Source of the DNA: Paenibacillus roseus
GTDB taxonomy: Bacteria; Bacillota; Bacilli; Paenibacillales; Paenibacillaceae
Assembly (NCBI RefSeq): GCF_016424485.1
Contig: NZ_JAELUP010000089.1
Location: 22,947-86,946, forward strand
Length of the DNA stretch: 64,000 bases
Direction of reading: 5' to 3'
The position numbers and the translations under genes are program-made. Positions 18,289 to 26,920 of this stretch are shown in pieces; position 1 is the first letter of the stretch, and every line of letters starts with the position of its first letter. The notes under the pieces were generated by a model that searched no databases, was not told where the DNA came from, and worked only from the letters and a program-made list of their open reading frames with translations.

Positions 18289-19380
18289 ATGACTCATTTG
18301 TTTACTCCTTTTTCAGCAGGGAATCTCCACTTATCCAATCGCGTCGTAATGGCTCCGATGACAAGGGGGTTTGCGCCTAACGGGGTGCCTGGGGATGATG
18401 TTGCTGCTTACTACGCGCGGCGGGCCGCGAACGGCGTAGGGCTGATTGTCACGGAAGGGACATTGATTGATCACCCTGCGGCGGGCTCCAATCCGAATTG
18501 GCCCAACTTTCACGGTGAGGAGGCGCTGTCGGGCTGGTCCAAGACCGTAGAAGCGGTCCACGCGGCAGGGGGCAAAATTATTCCACAACTCTGGCATATC
18601 GGTCTTGTACGCAAACCGGGAGACCTGCCGAACCCTAATGCGCTTCCCGTTGGTCCCTCCGGTCTGTCGCTAGCTGGAGAGCAGATTGCGGAGCCGCTAA
18701 CCGAGGCGGGGATCGCAGATTTGATCACCGCCTTTGCCAAGGCTGCTGCAGATGCCAAGCGCATTGGATTTGACGGCATTGAGTTTCATGGCGCGCATGG
18801 CTATCTGATCGATCAATTTTTCTGGGAGAAGACCAACCACCGGACAGATGAATACGGCGGGGATCTTGTCAGACGGACGCGCTTTGCTGTCGAGGTCATC
18901 AAGGCCGCAAGGAAAGCGGTAGGGGATGATTTCCCGATCGTGCTGCGGTTCTCACAATGGAAGGGCGGGGCATATGAAGCCCGGCTTACACAAAACCCGG
19001 CGGAACTGGAACAGTTCCTTGCACCTTTGACGGATGCAGGTGTCGACATCTTCCACGCTTCGACCCGCCGCTACTGGGAGCCTGAATTCGCGGGCTCATC
19101 TCTGAATCTGGCCGGATGGACGAAAAAATTGACCGGCGTCCCGACCATTACAGTCGGCTCCGTCGGACTGGACAAGGAATTTATCGGTTCCAAGCATCTT
19201 CAGGATGCGGAGGTATCTGAATTTGATCGTCTGCTGGAGATGCTCGACAATGAAGAATTTGATTTGGTTGCAGTTGGTCGCGCCTTGCTGACCGATCCGG
19301 GTTGGGCGGACAAAATTCGCGATCAGAAGCTTGCGGAATTGCTGCCATACAGCACTGAATCTCTGAAAACACTTTATTGA
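18289..19380 (+). CDS. Old yellow enzyme-type NADH:flavin oxidoreductase
   Basis: A 363-residue FMN-dependent ene-reductase, TIM-barrel fold. The N-terminal strand NRVVMAPMTRGFAPNGVPGD and PQLWHIG bind flavin. The catalytic region is FDGIEFHGAHGYLIDQFFW with the substrate-binding His/His replaced by the family's HGAHGYL, then NHRTDEYGGDLVRRTRF, typical of the NemA/OYE class. The C-terminal VAVGRALLTDPGW binds the FMN phosphate. Length is normal for the class. The ribosome binding site is AAGGAGG. Such enzymes reduce activated alkenes or nitro compounds, and neighbours give no substrate hint. A bulged hairpin at 19431 follows. Confidence 0.95.
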   Translation: MTHLFTPFSAGNLHLSNRVVMAPMTRGFAPNGVPGDDVAAYYARRAANGVGLIVTEGTLIDHPAAGSNPNWPNFHGEEALSGWSKTVEAVHAAGGKIIPQLWHIGLVRKPGDLPNPNALPVGPSGLSLAGEQIAEPLTEAGIADLITAFAKAAADAKRIGFDGIEFHGAHGYLIDQFFWEKTNHRTDEYGGDLVRRTRFAVEVIKAARKAVGDDFPIVLRFSQWKGGAYEARLTQNPAELEQFLAPLTDAGVDIFHASTRRYWEPEFAGSSLNLAGWTKKLTGVPTITVGSVGLDKEFIGSKHLQDAEVSEFDRLLEMLDNEEFDLVAVGRALLTDPGWADKIRDQKLAELLPYSTESLKTLY

Positions 19381-19430
19381 TCCCAGAGCATGAAGAAATG
19401 ATCTCAAAAGCAGGTTTGTTTACTGAAATG

Positions 19431-19466
19431 GCGGTGCCCGGGGTGTTGTGCCCGGCATCGCTATTT
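19431..19466 (+). terminator. Terminator of the old yellow enzyme gene
   Basis: GCGGTGCC (19431-19438) pairs with GGCATCGC (19454-19461) with one G-U pair and further inner G/C pairing, followed by CTATTTTA. It lies 50 bases after the stop codon. Confidence 0.65.
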
Positions 19467-19906
19467 TACATTTCAACCGCAAGCTCCGGCTATAATCCTC
19501 CGAACCTTCAGACATGCGAAGACTCAAACCATTGAACACTAACTTTGGTGCAACCCCCTTTTCTTTTGAGAATATGTCAAATAAATGCAAGGTAAAAGTA
19601 AGTTTAGTGGATCGAAATTTAGCGGAAAGTCCGTTATGATGTAACAAGATAGCCAGTTTTTTACTTTGTTGTTATATTGAACTTTCCTTTTGCAATTATC
19701 CAATATGGAAGCTAAATAACCGGAGCGACAGCCGTTTGGGGGTATTATCCGGCGGTGAATTCGAAACCGGCTATCAATATGCCTATAGTCTTGTCTTACC
19801 GTTGATATATAGAATGCGAGAAGTTAAACAGGCGGTCACAGCCTTGAAACGTTTTTGCTGAGAATAACCTCGTATTTATTTTTTGTACACAAGAAGGAGG
19901 CTCATT
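19467..19906. other. Intergenic region ahead of ABC cassette 2
   Basis: About 440 bases without a supported gene. It must hold the promoter of the glycosidase-like gene at 19907. A cre-like half site (TTGAAACG at 19844-19851) lies near its end. No perfect inverted repeat or clear -35/-10 pair was seen. Confidence 0.4.
19844..19857 (+). promoter_or_regulatory. Possible CcpA (cre) operator
   Basis: TTGAAACGTTTTTG matches the left half and centre of the cre consensus (TGNAANCGNTNNCA), but the right end lacks CA. It lies 50 bases ahead of a sugar-utilisation operon, where CcpA control would be expected. Low confidence. Confidence 0.3.
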
Positions 19907-22072
19907 ATGAACTCAATCGTTTTTAATAAAGAGGAGGGCGGTTATTACCCTTTAATTCGACAATGTGAAGGGGGGGAACTGACAATCCCATTTCCGGTGG
20001 AAGCCGCTTTTTTACTAGGGGAGGCGCTTTGTTTCCGTTATCAGTCTGTAAAGGAGATCCAAGTGGGGAACTGGCTGGCGCTTTGCGAATTCCGGCAGGC
20101 TGGATACCGCTTTACTATTGAAGATAACTGGACCGCAGATACCTCTTCCAGAGTGCATAGAACTGTGCGGGCAGAGCGGGAATCGGACGAGCCGTGCTCC
20201 GGCAGGACAGAAGGCGTTCAGTTTCGGCTTCGTTTTGTACAGTCTGTTCAGGAAGAGACGCCCTTCCGTTTCCATGCGCCTTCTATTTGGTATGGAACTA
20301 TTGATCAGCATCGGGAAAATGTAACGCGTATGTATATGGATGATCGAATGACCTACCCGCTCATCTTAGGGTATGATTCCTCTACCGGCACGACCGTTTC
20401 CCTCTCACGCATACATCTGCCGTCTTTTGTGTTGCCGCCAATTAGACCGGAGCGCGAGAGCCGCTATACTCAGCGAACGGATATTGGCTCATTGGGGTAC
20501 AGCCGCCATGGGGATACCGTCATGTATCAGGCTTGTCTTCCTTACTATGAAGGGGACCGCAGTGTCGCATTGTCAGCCGACCAAAGGCCGGTTTCCGCTT
20601 TTTATCCGCTGGACGAGCAGGTGATCGAGCTGAAAACCGCCTATGAGCTGCGTATTAGCAACCAGTGGGGGTTTGATGAAGCGGTCTTTGATGAATTCAA
20701 GCATAAGGCTGGCCTTAACAAGCCTGAACCTTTCGAGCTCCCTTTCTCTTTGGAGGATTCCATGGAGTACCGGAGCGTGTCCCTGCGCAATTCCTACCGG
20801 GAACTTCGTAGCGGTGCAGCTGGGTTCTTCTTCCATTTCGATCCACGGAAGGGATATCGCAGCGCCCCGTCAGGGTTTGGAGCTTCCTTTGTGAATATTC
20901 CCCATGAGAGCTACCAAACGGTGCTGGAATACGGATTCACCGGCCGCCAAATTCATGCTGCACATGAAATGGCCAGACGAAACGGCGGGGAATGGTGGGA
21001 CAAAGGAAAAAAGGTAATTGATTTCTTCGTAGACCGATGTACGACGCCTTCGGGCTGGATGTATACACTGTTTGAAGTGGAGGAAGACCGTCCTTTCCAT
21101 TCGTTCGGCGATCCTACCGCTCCGAAGCTGCATTATGTCTCGCACGGCGATGTTCGCGGCAATTACCTGCGGTTGATGGTAGAGCCTGCTTTTGATTTGC
21201 TTACGGCCTATCAGCGATACCGTGAGGAAGGCCGAATCGAGACCAAATGGTACGACGCAGTAAAGCGTTTCGGCAACTTCCTGGTCAATGTGCAAAATGG
21301 GGATGGCTCCTGGTATCGCGCGTTTCAACCGGACGGCACGCCTCTAAAAAATGAGCCGGGCTTTGGAGATGATGAATTTTCCTCCAAATCCGGTACGGCT
21401 ATTCCGATTATGTTCCTGGTTGCCTTGTGGCGGGAGGAACCCGGGGAGGGTATGAAATATTTGCGTGCTGCAATCAATGCGTCCGAGTATGTGCTTTCCA
21501 ACTTTGTTCAACGCAATCATTATCAAGGCGGGACCCTTGACAATCCGAATATCATCGATAAGGAAGCGGTCCAATATACGATGGCGGCATTGTATACGTT
21601 ATACAACCATACGTGTGAGGAGCGGTATTTGAAGGGAGCTGTGCGCGCAGCCAGACTGTTCGTCACCTGGAATTATATTTGGACAGCGCCAACGATGCCG
21701 GGAACGAGCTTGCACAACCAGCGCTTTAATACGGTAGGCTGTGGTGGTATCAACTCGATCTGGGGCGGGGGTGTCGTAGACATCTATTCGCTATTCTTTA
21801 TTCGTGAGTTGCATGGGATTGGGAAAGCAGCGGGAGAACCGTTCTTTTGCCAGATGGCGGCATGGATTGCAAATGGCTGTCAGCAGATGCTGTCATACCC
21901 GGGGGACCAGATGGGATTTGCGGATATCGGCATGCAGCCGGAGGGGTTTGGCATATGCAGTCAGGGCCTGGATGAGGGCATGATTGCCAAAGGCGATATT
22001 TGGGGGACACTTGGCTGGATCTATTCCGCTGGTCTTCTGGGCCTAGGACGTTATATAGAGAGCTTTAGGTAA
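19907..22072 (+). CDS. Unassigned glycosidase-like enzyme with a probable (alpha/alpha)6 domain
   Basis: A 721-residue cytoplasmic protein without signal peptide. The N-terminal 270 residues look all-beta (antiparallel strands, few helices). Residues 330-720 show repeated helical hairpins of the six-hairpin glycosidase type: NGDGSWYRAF near residue 470, KSGTAIPIMFLVALW, VQYTMAALYTLYNH, and a C-terminal GMIAKGDIWGTLGWIY. I do not recognise the exact GH family. The start has AAGAAGGAGG directly upstream, which is why I reject an in-frame ATG at 19883. It is the first gene of a row with a sugar-binding protein, two permeases and a YesN/YesM pair, so I infer that it acts on the oligosaccharide they import. 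A lyase or epimerase with the same fold is possible. Confidence 0.75.
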   Translation: MNSIVFNKEEGGYYPLIRQCEGGELTIPFPVEAAFLLGEALCFRYQSVKEIQVGNWLALCEFRQAGYRFTIEDNWTADTSSRVHRTVRAERESDEPCSGRTEGVQFRLRFVQSVQEETPFRFHAPSIWYGTIDQHRENVTRMYMDDRMTYPLILGYDSSTGTTVSLSRIHLPSFVLPPIRPERESRYTQRTDIGSLGYSRHGDTVMYQACLPYYEGDRSVALSADQRPVSAFYPLDEQVIELKTAYELRISNQWGFDEAVFDEFKHKAGLNKPEPFELPFSLEDSMEYRSVSLRNSYRELRSGAAGFFFHFDPRKGYRSAPSGFGASFVNIPHESYQTVLEYGFTGRQIHAAHEMARRNGGEWWDKGKKVIDFFVDRCTTPSGWMYTLFEVEEDRPFHSFGDPTAPKLHYVSHGDVRGNYLRLMVEPAFDLLTAYQRYREEGRIETKWYDAVKRFGNFLVNVQNGDGSWYRAFQPDGTPLKNEPGFGDDEFSSKSGTAIPIMFLVALWREEPGEGMKYLRAAINASEYVLSNFVQRNHYQGGTLDNPNIIDKEAVQYTMAALYTLYNHTCEERYLKGAVRAARLFVTWNYIWTAPTMPGTSLHNQRFNTVGCGGINSIWGGGVVDIYSLFFIRELHGIGKAAGEPFFCQMAAWIANGCQQMLSYPGDQMGFADIGMQPEGFGICSQGLDEGMIAKGDIWGTLGWIYSAGLLGLGRYIESFR

Positions 22073-22183
22073 AAGGATAGATAACTGTATGGCTTAGGCT
22101 ACATTTGTTCATTTATTATGAGTATGATTCAGGGTACAGTGAAAAGAGCTTCTAAATATTCAAAAAAAGGGGAGGTAGAGGGG

Positions 22184-23470
22184 ATGGTTATAAAAAGAAG
22201 CCGGGTCCTGCTGCTTGCTCTGCTTACTGTATTGCTGGCCGGATGCTCCGCAAATTTACAGAAGGAGCCAAACAGCAAACAGGCGGATGAACCGATTGAG
22301 ATCAAAATGCTAAGCAGTTGGAGCACGGATACAGAGCGTGGGAGAGCTCTTCATTTACTGGTCAACAAGTATAATGAAGCGCGCGCCGGCAAAGTCAAGA
22401 TCAGCATTGATATTAATCCAGACTGGCCTAATTATCAGGAGAAGGTAAAGACTATGATCGCGGCCAAACAGCCGCCGGATTTGTTCAATTACAATTTCAA
22501 TCCGAATGATTTGTCCCGGCAGAACTCAGGCCAGCTTCTTGATTTTTCTCCATATATGGACGAGCAATGGCGTTCGCGCTTTAAGCCTGAGGATATCGAA
22601 GCGCTGACCTTTAATGGAGAACTGACTTCCATACCGTATGAAAAGGCGGGTGTGCTTTTCTATTACAATAAGAAGCTGTTTGCCGAGGCGGGAATTCAGA
22701 CGTTTCCCCAAACCTGGGATGAATTTTTTGCCGCATGCGCGAAGCTTAAGAAGAAGGGAATTATCCCGATTTCACTTATGACAGCTGATGATTCCTGGCA
22801 CTCGACGAATGCGCTGACTTATTTGGCTGCTGCCGCGGACGGGATGGATGTATTCAAAGCGGGCGTCTCTTTAGATACGCCAGGGATGGTGGCAGCGGCG
22901 GAGAAGTTGAAGCAGTTGTTCAGCTACTCTACAGATGATGCGATCGGGGCTAATTATTCCATCAGTTCCAATCACTTTGCACTTGGCAATACCGCCATGA
23001 TTATTGACGGACCTTGGCTGATCGGATCACTGGACGATGAACTGCAAAAGAATATCGGAATCTCGGCAGGTCCGCTTGTTCATCAGGGACATGCCCAGAA
23101 AGGTTTCATTGTGACGGATACCTACACACCTTGGTCTGCGGGCAAGCAAGCATCGAAGGAAAAGGAACAGGCCATCGTGGATTTTATGAAATATATGACC
23201 TCTGATGACGGGGTCAGACTCATGACGTTGGAGGGGCGCATTCTGTTGTCCGCAGAGCTTAGTCTCAGCGAGGAAGAGCTGAAGAAGGCAGGCCCGGTTC
23301 TGAGTCAATTTATCGACGTATCGGGCAGCGCGCCAGAGAGTATTATTCAAATTTCAAGAGTGCTCAAGCCGGCAGCCATATCGAAGCTCCCATCCCTGAT
23401 TGAGGGCATGATGTTTGAACAGTACGACCCGGCTGGTATGGTGCGCAGAATGAATGAAGCCAATCAATAA
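22184..23470 (+). CDS. Sugar ABC transporter substrate-binding lipoprotein (cassette 2)
   Basis: A 428-residue family-1 solute-binding protein. The signal peptide ends in lipobox LLAGCSA (Cys near residue 21). The mature part has IPYEKAGVLFYYNKKLFAEAG and NTAMIIDGPWLIG, hallmarks of the group. The start is set by GGGGAGG upstream of ATG 22184; an in-frame ATG at 22118 would place a charged stretch ahead of the signal peptide. A 9-bp hairpin lies between it and the permease gene. It is only distantly similar to the cassette 1 binding protein, so a different ligand is likely. Confidence 0.94.
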   Translation: MVIKRSRVLLLALLTVLLAGCSANLQKEPNSKQADEPIEIKMLSSWSTDTERGRALHLLVNKYNEARAGKVKISIDINPDWPNYQEKVKTMIAAKQPPDLFNYNFNPNDLSRQNSGQLLDFSPYMDEQWRSRFKPEDIEALTFNGELTSIPYEKAGVLFYYNKKLFAEAGIQTFPQTWDEFFAACAKLKKKGIIPISLMTADDSWHSTNALTYLAAAADGMDVFKAGVSLDTPGMVAAAEKLKQLFSYSTDDAIGANYSISSNHFALGNTAMIIDGPWLIGSLDDELQKNIGISAGPLVHQGHAQKGFIVTDTYTPWSAGKQASKEKEQAIVDFMKYMTSDDGVRLMTLEGRILLSAELSLSEEELKKAGPVLSQFIDVSGSAPESIIQISRVLKPAAISKLPSLIEGMMFEQYDPAGMVRRMNEANQ

Positions 23471-23503
23471 CCGATCATAAACAGAAACGTTTGGACATCA
23501 AGG

Positions 23504-23542
23504 TGCCGCTAACGGATTGGAGCAGATCCAGCCTTAGCGGCA
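23504..23542 (+). other. Intercistronic hairpin between binding-protein and permease genes
   Basis: TGCCGCTAA (23504-23512) pairs perfectly with TTAGCGGCA (23534-23542) over a 21-base loop that can pair further (GGAT with ATCC). There is no immediate T-run. Such stem-loops often stabilise the 5' segment of the transcript so that the binding protein outnumbers the permeases; a partial terminator is the alternative. Confidence 0.6.
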
Positions 23543-23578
23543 TACGTTTTAATTTTATGAAAAAGGAGAAAGTTTCTC

Positions 23579-24451
23579 ATGATTGCCAAAAGACATATCG
23601 TTCTCTACCTGATGCCGGCAGTTATATTTACTCTCCTGTTTTTTGTCTTTCCATTAATTTTTGCAGGTTATATCAGTCTTCAGCAATGGAATGGGATTAA
23701 CGAGATGGTGTATGCAGGGTTGGATAACTTTAAGCTTGTTTTTCAGGACCCTGTTTTTATCAAGGCGGTTATCAATACACTGCTCTGGGTTGCCGGTGCG
23801 GTTTTATTGCATATTCCGTTCGGACTTTTACTTGCTCTTCTGCTCGCGCGCCAGCCGCGGGGCTGGAAAGTTTTCAGAGTGCTGTTTGTACTGCCGAATG
23901 TCATATCGACGACTGCTATTGCTTTTTTGTGGTATTTTGTACTGCATGTCAATCTCGGGCTCGTCAACAATATCCTCAAGCTTATGGGGCTCGGCGCTCT
24001 GGCCAGACCGTGGCTGGCGGATTTAAAGACCGCCTTGTTTGCCCATCAGCTTCCGTTTATTATTTATGCCGGCCTGACGATGGTTGTTTTTTTGACCCGG
24101 ATATCTGCAATCCCTGCCGAACTGAATGAAGCGGCGAAGATAGAAGGCGCAACTAATTGGCAAAAAGACTGGTATATAACGATACCGCTAGTAAAAGACG
24201 CCGTGCTTATTAATATTATTCTCAATCTGGCCTTTTGCCTGCGCATGTTTGAATACCCTCTCCTTATGACTGGAGGCGGACCGGCTAACGAAACAGTCAA
24301 TCTGGGACTGTATATGTTCAAAGAGATGATTATTGCTAACAGGTATGGCGTATCCATGGCTGCCGGATTAATGACGATTGCGGTAGGAGCGGTTGTGACC
24401 GGCACGACACTGGCGCTCTCGTGCATCATGGATCGGAGGAACGGCATATGA
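23579..24451 (+). CDS. Sugar ABC transporter permease, MalF/UgpA type (cassette 2)
   Basis: A 290-residue inner-membrane permease with about six helices, starting with HIVLYLMPAVIFTLLFF. The EAA loop is NEAAKIEGATNWQKDWYITI and the subfamily signature MTGGGPANETVNLGLYMF is present. AAGGAG precedes the ATG. Its stop overlaps the start of the next permease (ATGA at 24448-24451), implying translational coupling and one-to-one synthesis. It forms the channel with that protein and receives substrate from the lipoprotein upstream. Confidence 0.95.
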   Translation: MIAKRHIVLYLMPAVIFTLLFFVFPLIFAGYISLQQWNGINEMVYAGLDNFKLVFQDPVFIKAVINTLLWVAGAVLLHIPFGLLLALLLARQPRGWKVFRVLFVLPNVISTTAIAFLWYFVLHVNLGLVNNILKLMGLGALARPWLADLKTALFAHQLPFIIYAGLTMVVFLTRISAIPAELNEAAKIEGATNWQKDWYITIPLVKDAVLINIILNLAFCLRMFEYPLLMTGGGPANETVNLGLYMFKEMIIANRYGVSMAAGLMTIAVGAVVTGTTLALSCIMDRRNGI

Positions 24452-25251
24452 GATGGATCAAGGAACTTTTCCTGTATCTGGTGAGTTTCATCATGCTTGC
24501 GCCGTTTGTGTGGCTCATTATCGCTTCCTTCAAGACGAACCGCGAGTTGTTTGCAGAACCCTTCGGACTACCTGAAAACTGGATGTTTGACAATTATATA
24601 GCCGTTATGACCAGGCATCCGGTCACGACCTATTTTCTCAATTCCGTGATCGTATCCGTAGTCTCTACGCTGCTGGCCCTATTGCTTGCGACGCTCGCAT
24701 CGTATATATTTACCTATACATTCCGCTGGCGCTCGTACTGGCAGCTTTTGCTGGTTGGCGGCATTCTGGTACCGACGAATGCATTTATGGTTCCTTATTA
24801 TTTTATTGTAAAATGGATTGGCTTTTATGACTCGCTATTTGGAATTGCACTTGTATATGCAGGGATATCCCTCCCGCTTAGCGTATTAATTATTAAAAAC
24901 TATATGAATACAATTCCCCCGGAGTTGTCCGAGGCGGCATTTATAGATGGAGCCGGGGTTCACCGCACTTTTACGAGAATCATTCTGCCGCTGAGCTGTC
25001 CTGGGGTTGTAACGGCGTCAATTTTCCTAATGGTTACAGCCTGGAATGAGTTGATGTATGCCAATCTGCTGACGCAAAGCGAAGGAACGCGTACGCTTCA
25101 GGTTGCGATTCGCTTTTTTCTGACGACTTTTCAAGCTAATTATCCGCAGGCCTTCGCTGCTATGATTTTGGCTATTGTACCCAGTATTGTAATCTACGCA
25201 TTGCTTAGCGAGAAGATTATTGGCGGATTGACAGCAGGGGCTGTGAAATGA
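24448..25251 (+). CDS. Sugar ABC transporter permease, MalG/UgpE type (cassette 2)
   Basis: A 267-residue inner-membrane permease. The EAA loop reads SEAAFIDGAGVHRTFTRIIL and the protein ends in GGLTAGAVK, as is typical. I place the start at the ATG overlapping the previous stop, with GGAGGAACG upstream; an in-frame ATG 27 bases earlier lacks a site. Again no ATPase is encoded nearby, so a shared MsmX-type ATPase elsewhere is expected from knowledge of this transporter class. Confidence 0.94.
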   Translation: MRWIKELFLYLVSFIMLAPFVWLIIASFKTNRELFAEPFGLPENWMFDNYIAVMTRHPVTTYFLNSVIVSVVSTLLALLLATLASYIFTYTFRWRSYWQLLLVGGILVPTNAFMVPYYFIVKWIGFYDSLFGIALVYAGISLPLSVLIIKNYMNTIPPELSEAAFIDGAGVHRTFTRIILPLSCPGVVTASIFLMVTAWNELMYANLLTQSEGTRTLQVAIRFFLTTFQANYPQAFAAMILAIVPSIVIYALLSEKIIGGLTAGAVK

Positions 25252-25339
25252 GAGAGTGTGAGATTGCAAGAAACGCTGCCGCGGCCGGCACTGATCTCTG
25301 CAGTGTTGCATCCGGATGGAAAAGAGAGGGAGAATAGGA

Positions 25340-26920
25340 ATGCGCGTACTGTTTGTAGATGACGAAGCGATCATCCGAGAAGGCTTGCATTCTCTTATTG
25401 ACTGGCAAAAGGCCGGCTTTATTGAGTGTCTGGATGCGCCCAACGCAATAGATGCCATAGAGATGATTGAGAAAAATCCGCCTGATTTGATCATTACGGA
25501 TATCTTTATGCCAGAGATGTCTGGCATCGAATTTGCCAAACGGATCAAGCAGAGCCATCCCGGAATCCGGTTCATTATTTTGACAGGTTATGAGAAGTTT
25601 GAATATGCCAAGGAAGCGGTGTCGCTCGGAATATCCAGCTACCTGGTGAAGCCGGTACTCCCGGAGGAATTGCAGGAGACGGTGAACGCGGTTGTCAAAG
25701 AAATTACATATGAGCAGCGCAACTCGCTGCAAAATGAGGATACGCGGCGGAAGCTGGATATCTACAAGCCGATTATTATCGAAAAGCTGTGGGCAGATCT
25801 GATGTCCGGTACCTTTCAGACCCCTGAGGAGATGGAAGAGCGTATGGAAGCGGCCGGTCTCTATTTGGAGGAGGGCAGCTACTACTGTATTGCAATCAAG
25901 ATCAATATCAATCAGGTAGTTCCGAGCGGAGCGGACATTGCCCAGTTGAAGGGGAAGGTCCGGGCAATCGCGGAGAAAAAATTGAAGCGGAGATGGATGC
26001 ATTTTGCGGACTCCGGGCCTGGGCTTATTCAGGTCATCCTGCATAAGCAAGTGGAGCCTGACGTATATGAGGCTCTGCTTGCGGAGATAGAGGGTCACTT
26101 AAAGGTGACAGCATCTATTGGGGTGGGCAGAAGCTATGACTCCTACAGCTTTATTCCCCATTCCGTGCATGAAGCCGAAGAGGCGGTTCATTTGCTGTCC
26201 CTGCTTGATCATCGGGGAATTATTCATTATGAAGATATGCCCAATTGGAACAAAAGTCATGTCGAATACCCGTATGCGGAGGAAAAAGAGCTGATTGAAA
26301 CGGTCCGTTTTCGGGATCAGTTTGAAGTCTATCCGTTAAGACCGTTCATCGCTGCGCTTGAACAGCAAAAGGCAATTTCGCCTATGATGAAGCTTATGTT
26401 TGTCCATCTGCTCGGAACCGTATACAGGCTGGCCGACGAATATCAGGCCGGAGACACAATGCCAAGCTATTTTGAGAGCTATACGAAGCTGAACGATATG
26501 GAATCGGTACAGGATATTGAATACTTCTTTGAAGACTGCTTTAATCAACTGCTTGTGCTGAGAACCCGCACAAATGCCGGTTTTGTGGATGTCCTTGTCG
26601 AGCGCGCCAAGCTTGCGATGACCGAAAGCTATGCGGACAGTGAATTGTCGGTCAGCACGGTAGCGAAGCTATTGTGCATTACTCCGAATTACTTATCCCG
26701 AATCTTCCACCAGAAGACAGGGATGACCTGTGTGGAATTTTTGACCGGTATTCGCCTGGAGGAAGCAAAGAAGCTGCTTGTCCATACCTCTCTAAGGAAT
26801 TACGATATTGCGGAGAAAATCGGCTATGCCAGCGCGCACTATTTCAGCAGTCTGTTCAAGAAAAATACCGGATTTACCCCAAGTGATTTCAGAGATCGTT
26901 ACGGGGCCAGAGAATCATGA
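25340..26920 (+). CDS. YesN-type response regulator (receiver + AraC HTH, cassette 2)
   Basis: A 526-residue response regulator. The receiver domain is residues 1-125: MRVLFVDDEA, phospho-Asp in DLIITDIFMPEMSG, LTGYEKFEYAKEA and Lys in LVKPV. A long linker follows, and the last 100 residues are an AraC-type double helix-turn-helix (TPNYLSRIFHQKTGMTCVEF and SAHYFSSLFKKNTGFTP). The start is ATG 25340, preceded by GAGAGGGAG. Its stop overlaps the kinase start by ATGA. In this cassette the regulator precedes the kinase and both are co-directional with the transporter, the reverse of cassette 1. Likely activates the operon from 19907. Confidence 0.95.
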   Translation: MRVLFVDDEAIIREGLHSLIDWQKAGFIECLDAPNAIDAIEMIEKNPPDLIITDIFMPEMSGIEFAKRIKQSHPGIRFIILTGYEKFEYAKEAVSLGISSYLVKPVLPEELQETVNAVVKEITYEQRNSLQNEDTRRKLDIYKPIIIEKLWADLMSGTFQTPEEMEERMEAAGLYLEEGSYYCIAIKININQVVPSGADIAQLKGKVRAIAEKKLKRRWMHFADSGPGLIQVILHKQVEPDVYEALLAEIEGHLKVTASIGVGRSYDSYSFIPHSVHEAEEAVHLLSLLDHRGIIHYEDMPNWNKSHVEYPYAEEKELIETVRFRDQFEVYPLRPFIAALEQQKAISPMMKLMFVHLLGTVYRLADEYQAGDTMPSYFESYTKLNDMESVQDIEYFFEDCFNQLLVLRTRTNAGFVDVLVERAKLAMTESYADSELSVSTVAKLLCITPNYLSRIFHQKTGMTCVEFLTGIRLEEAKKLLVHTSLRNYDIAEKIGYASAHYFSSLFKKNTGFTPSDFRDRYGARES

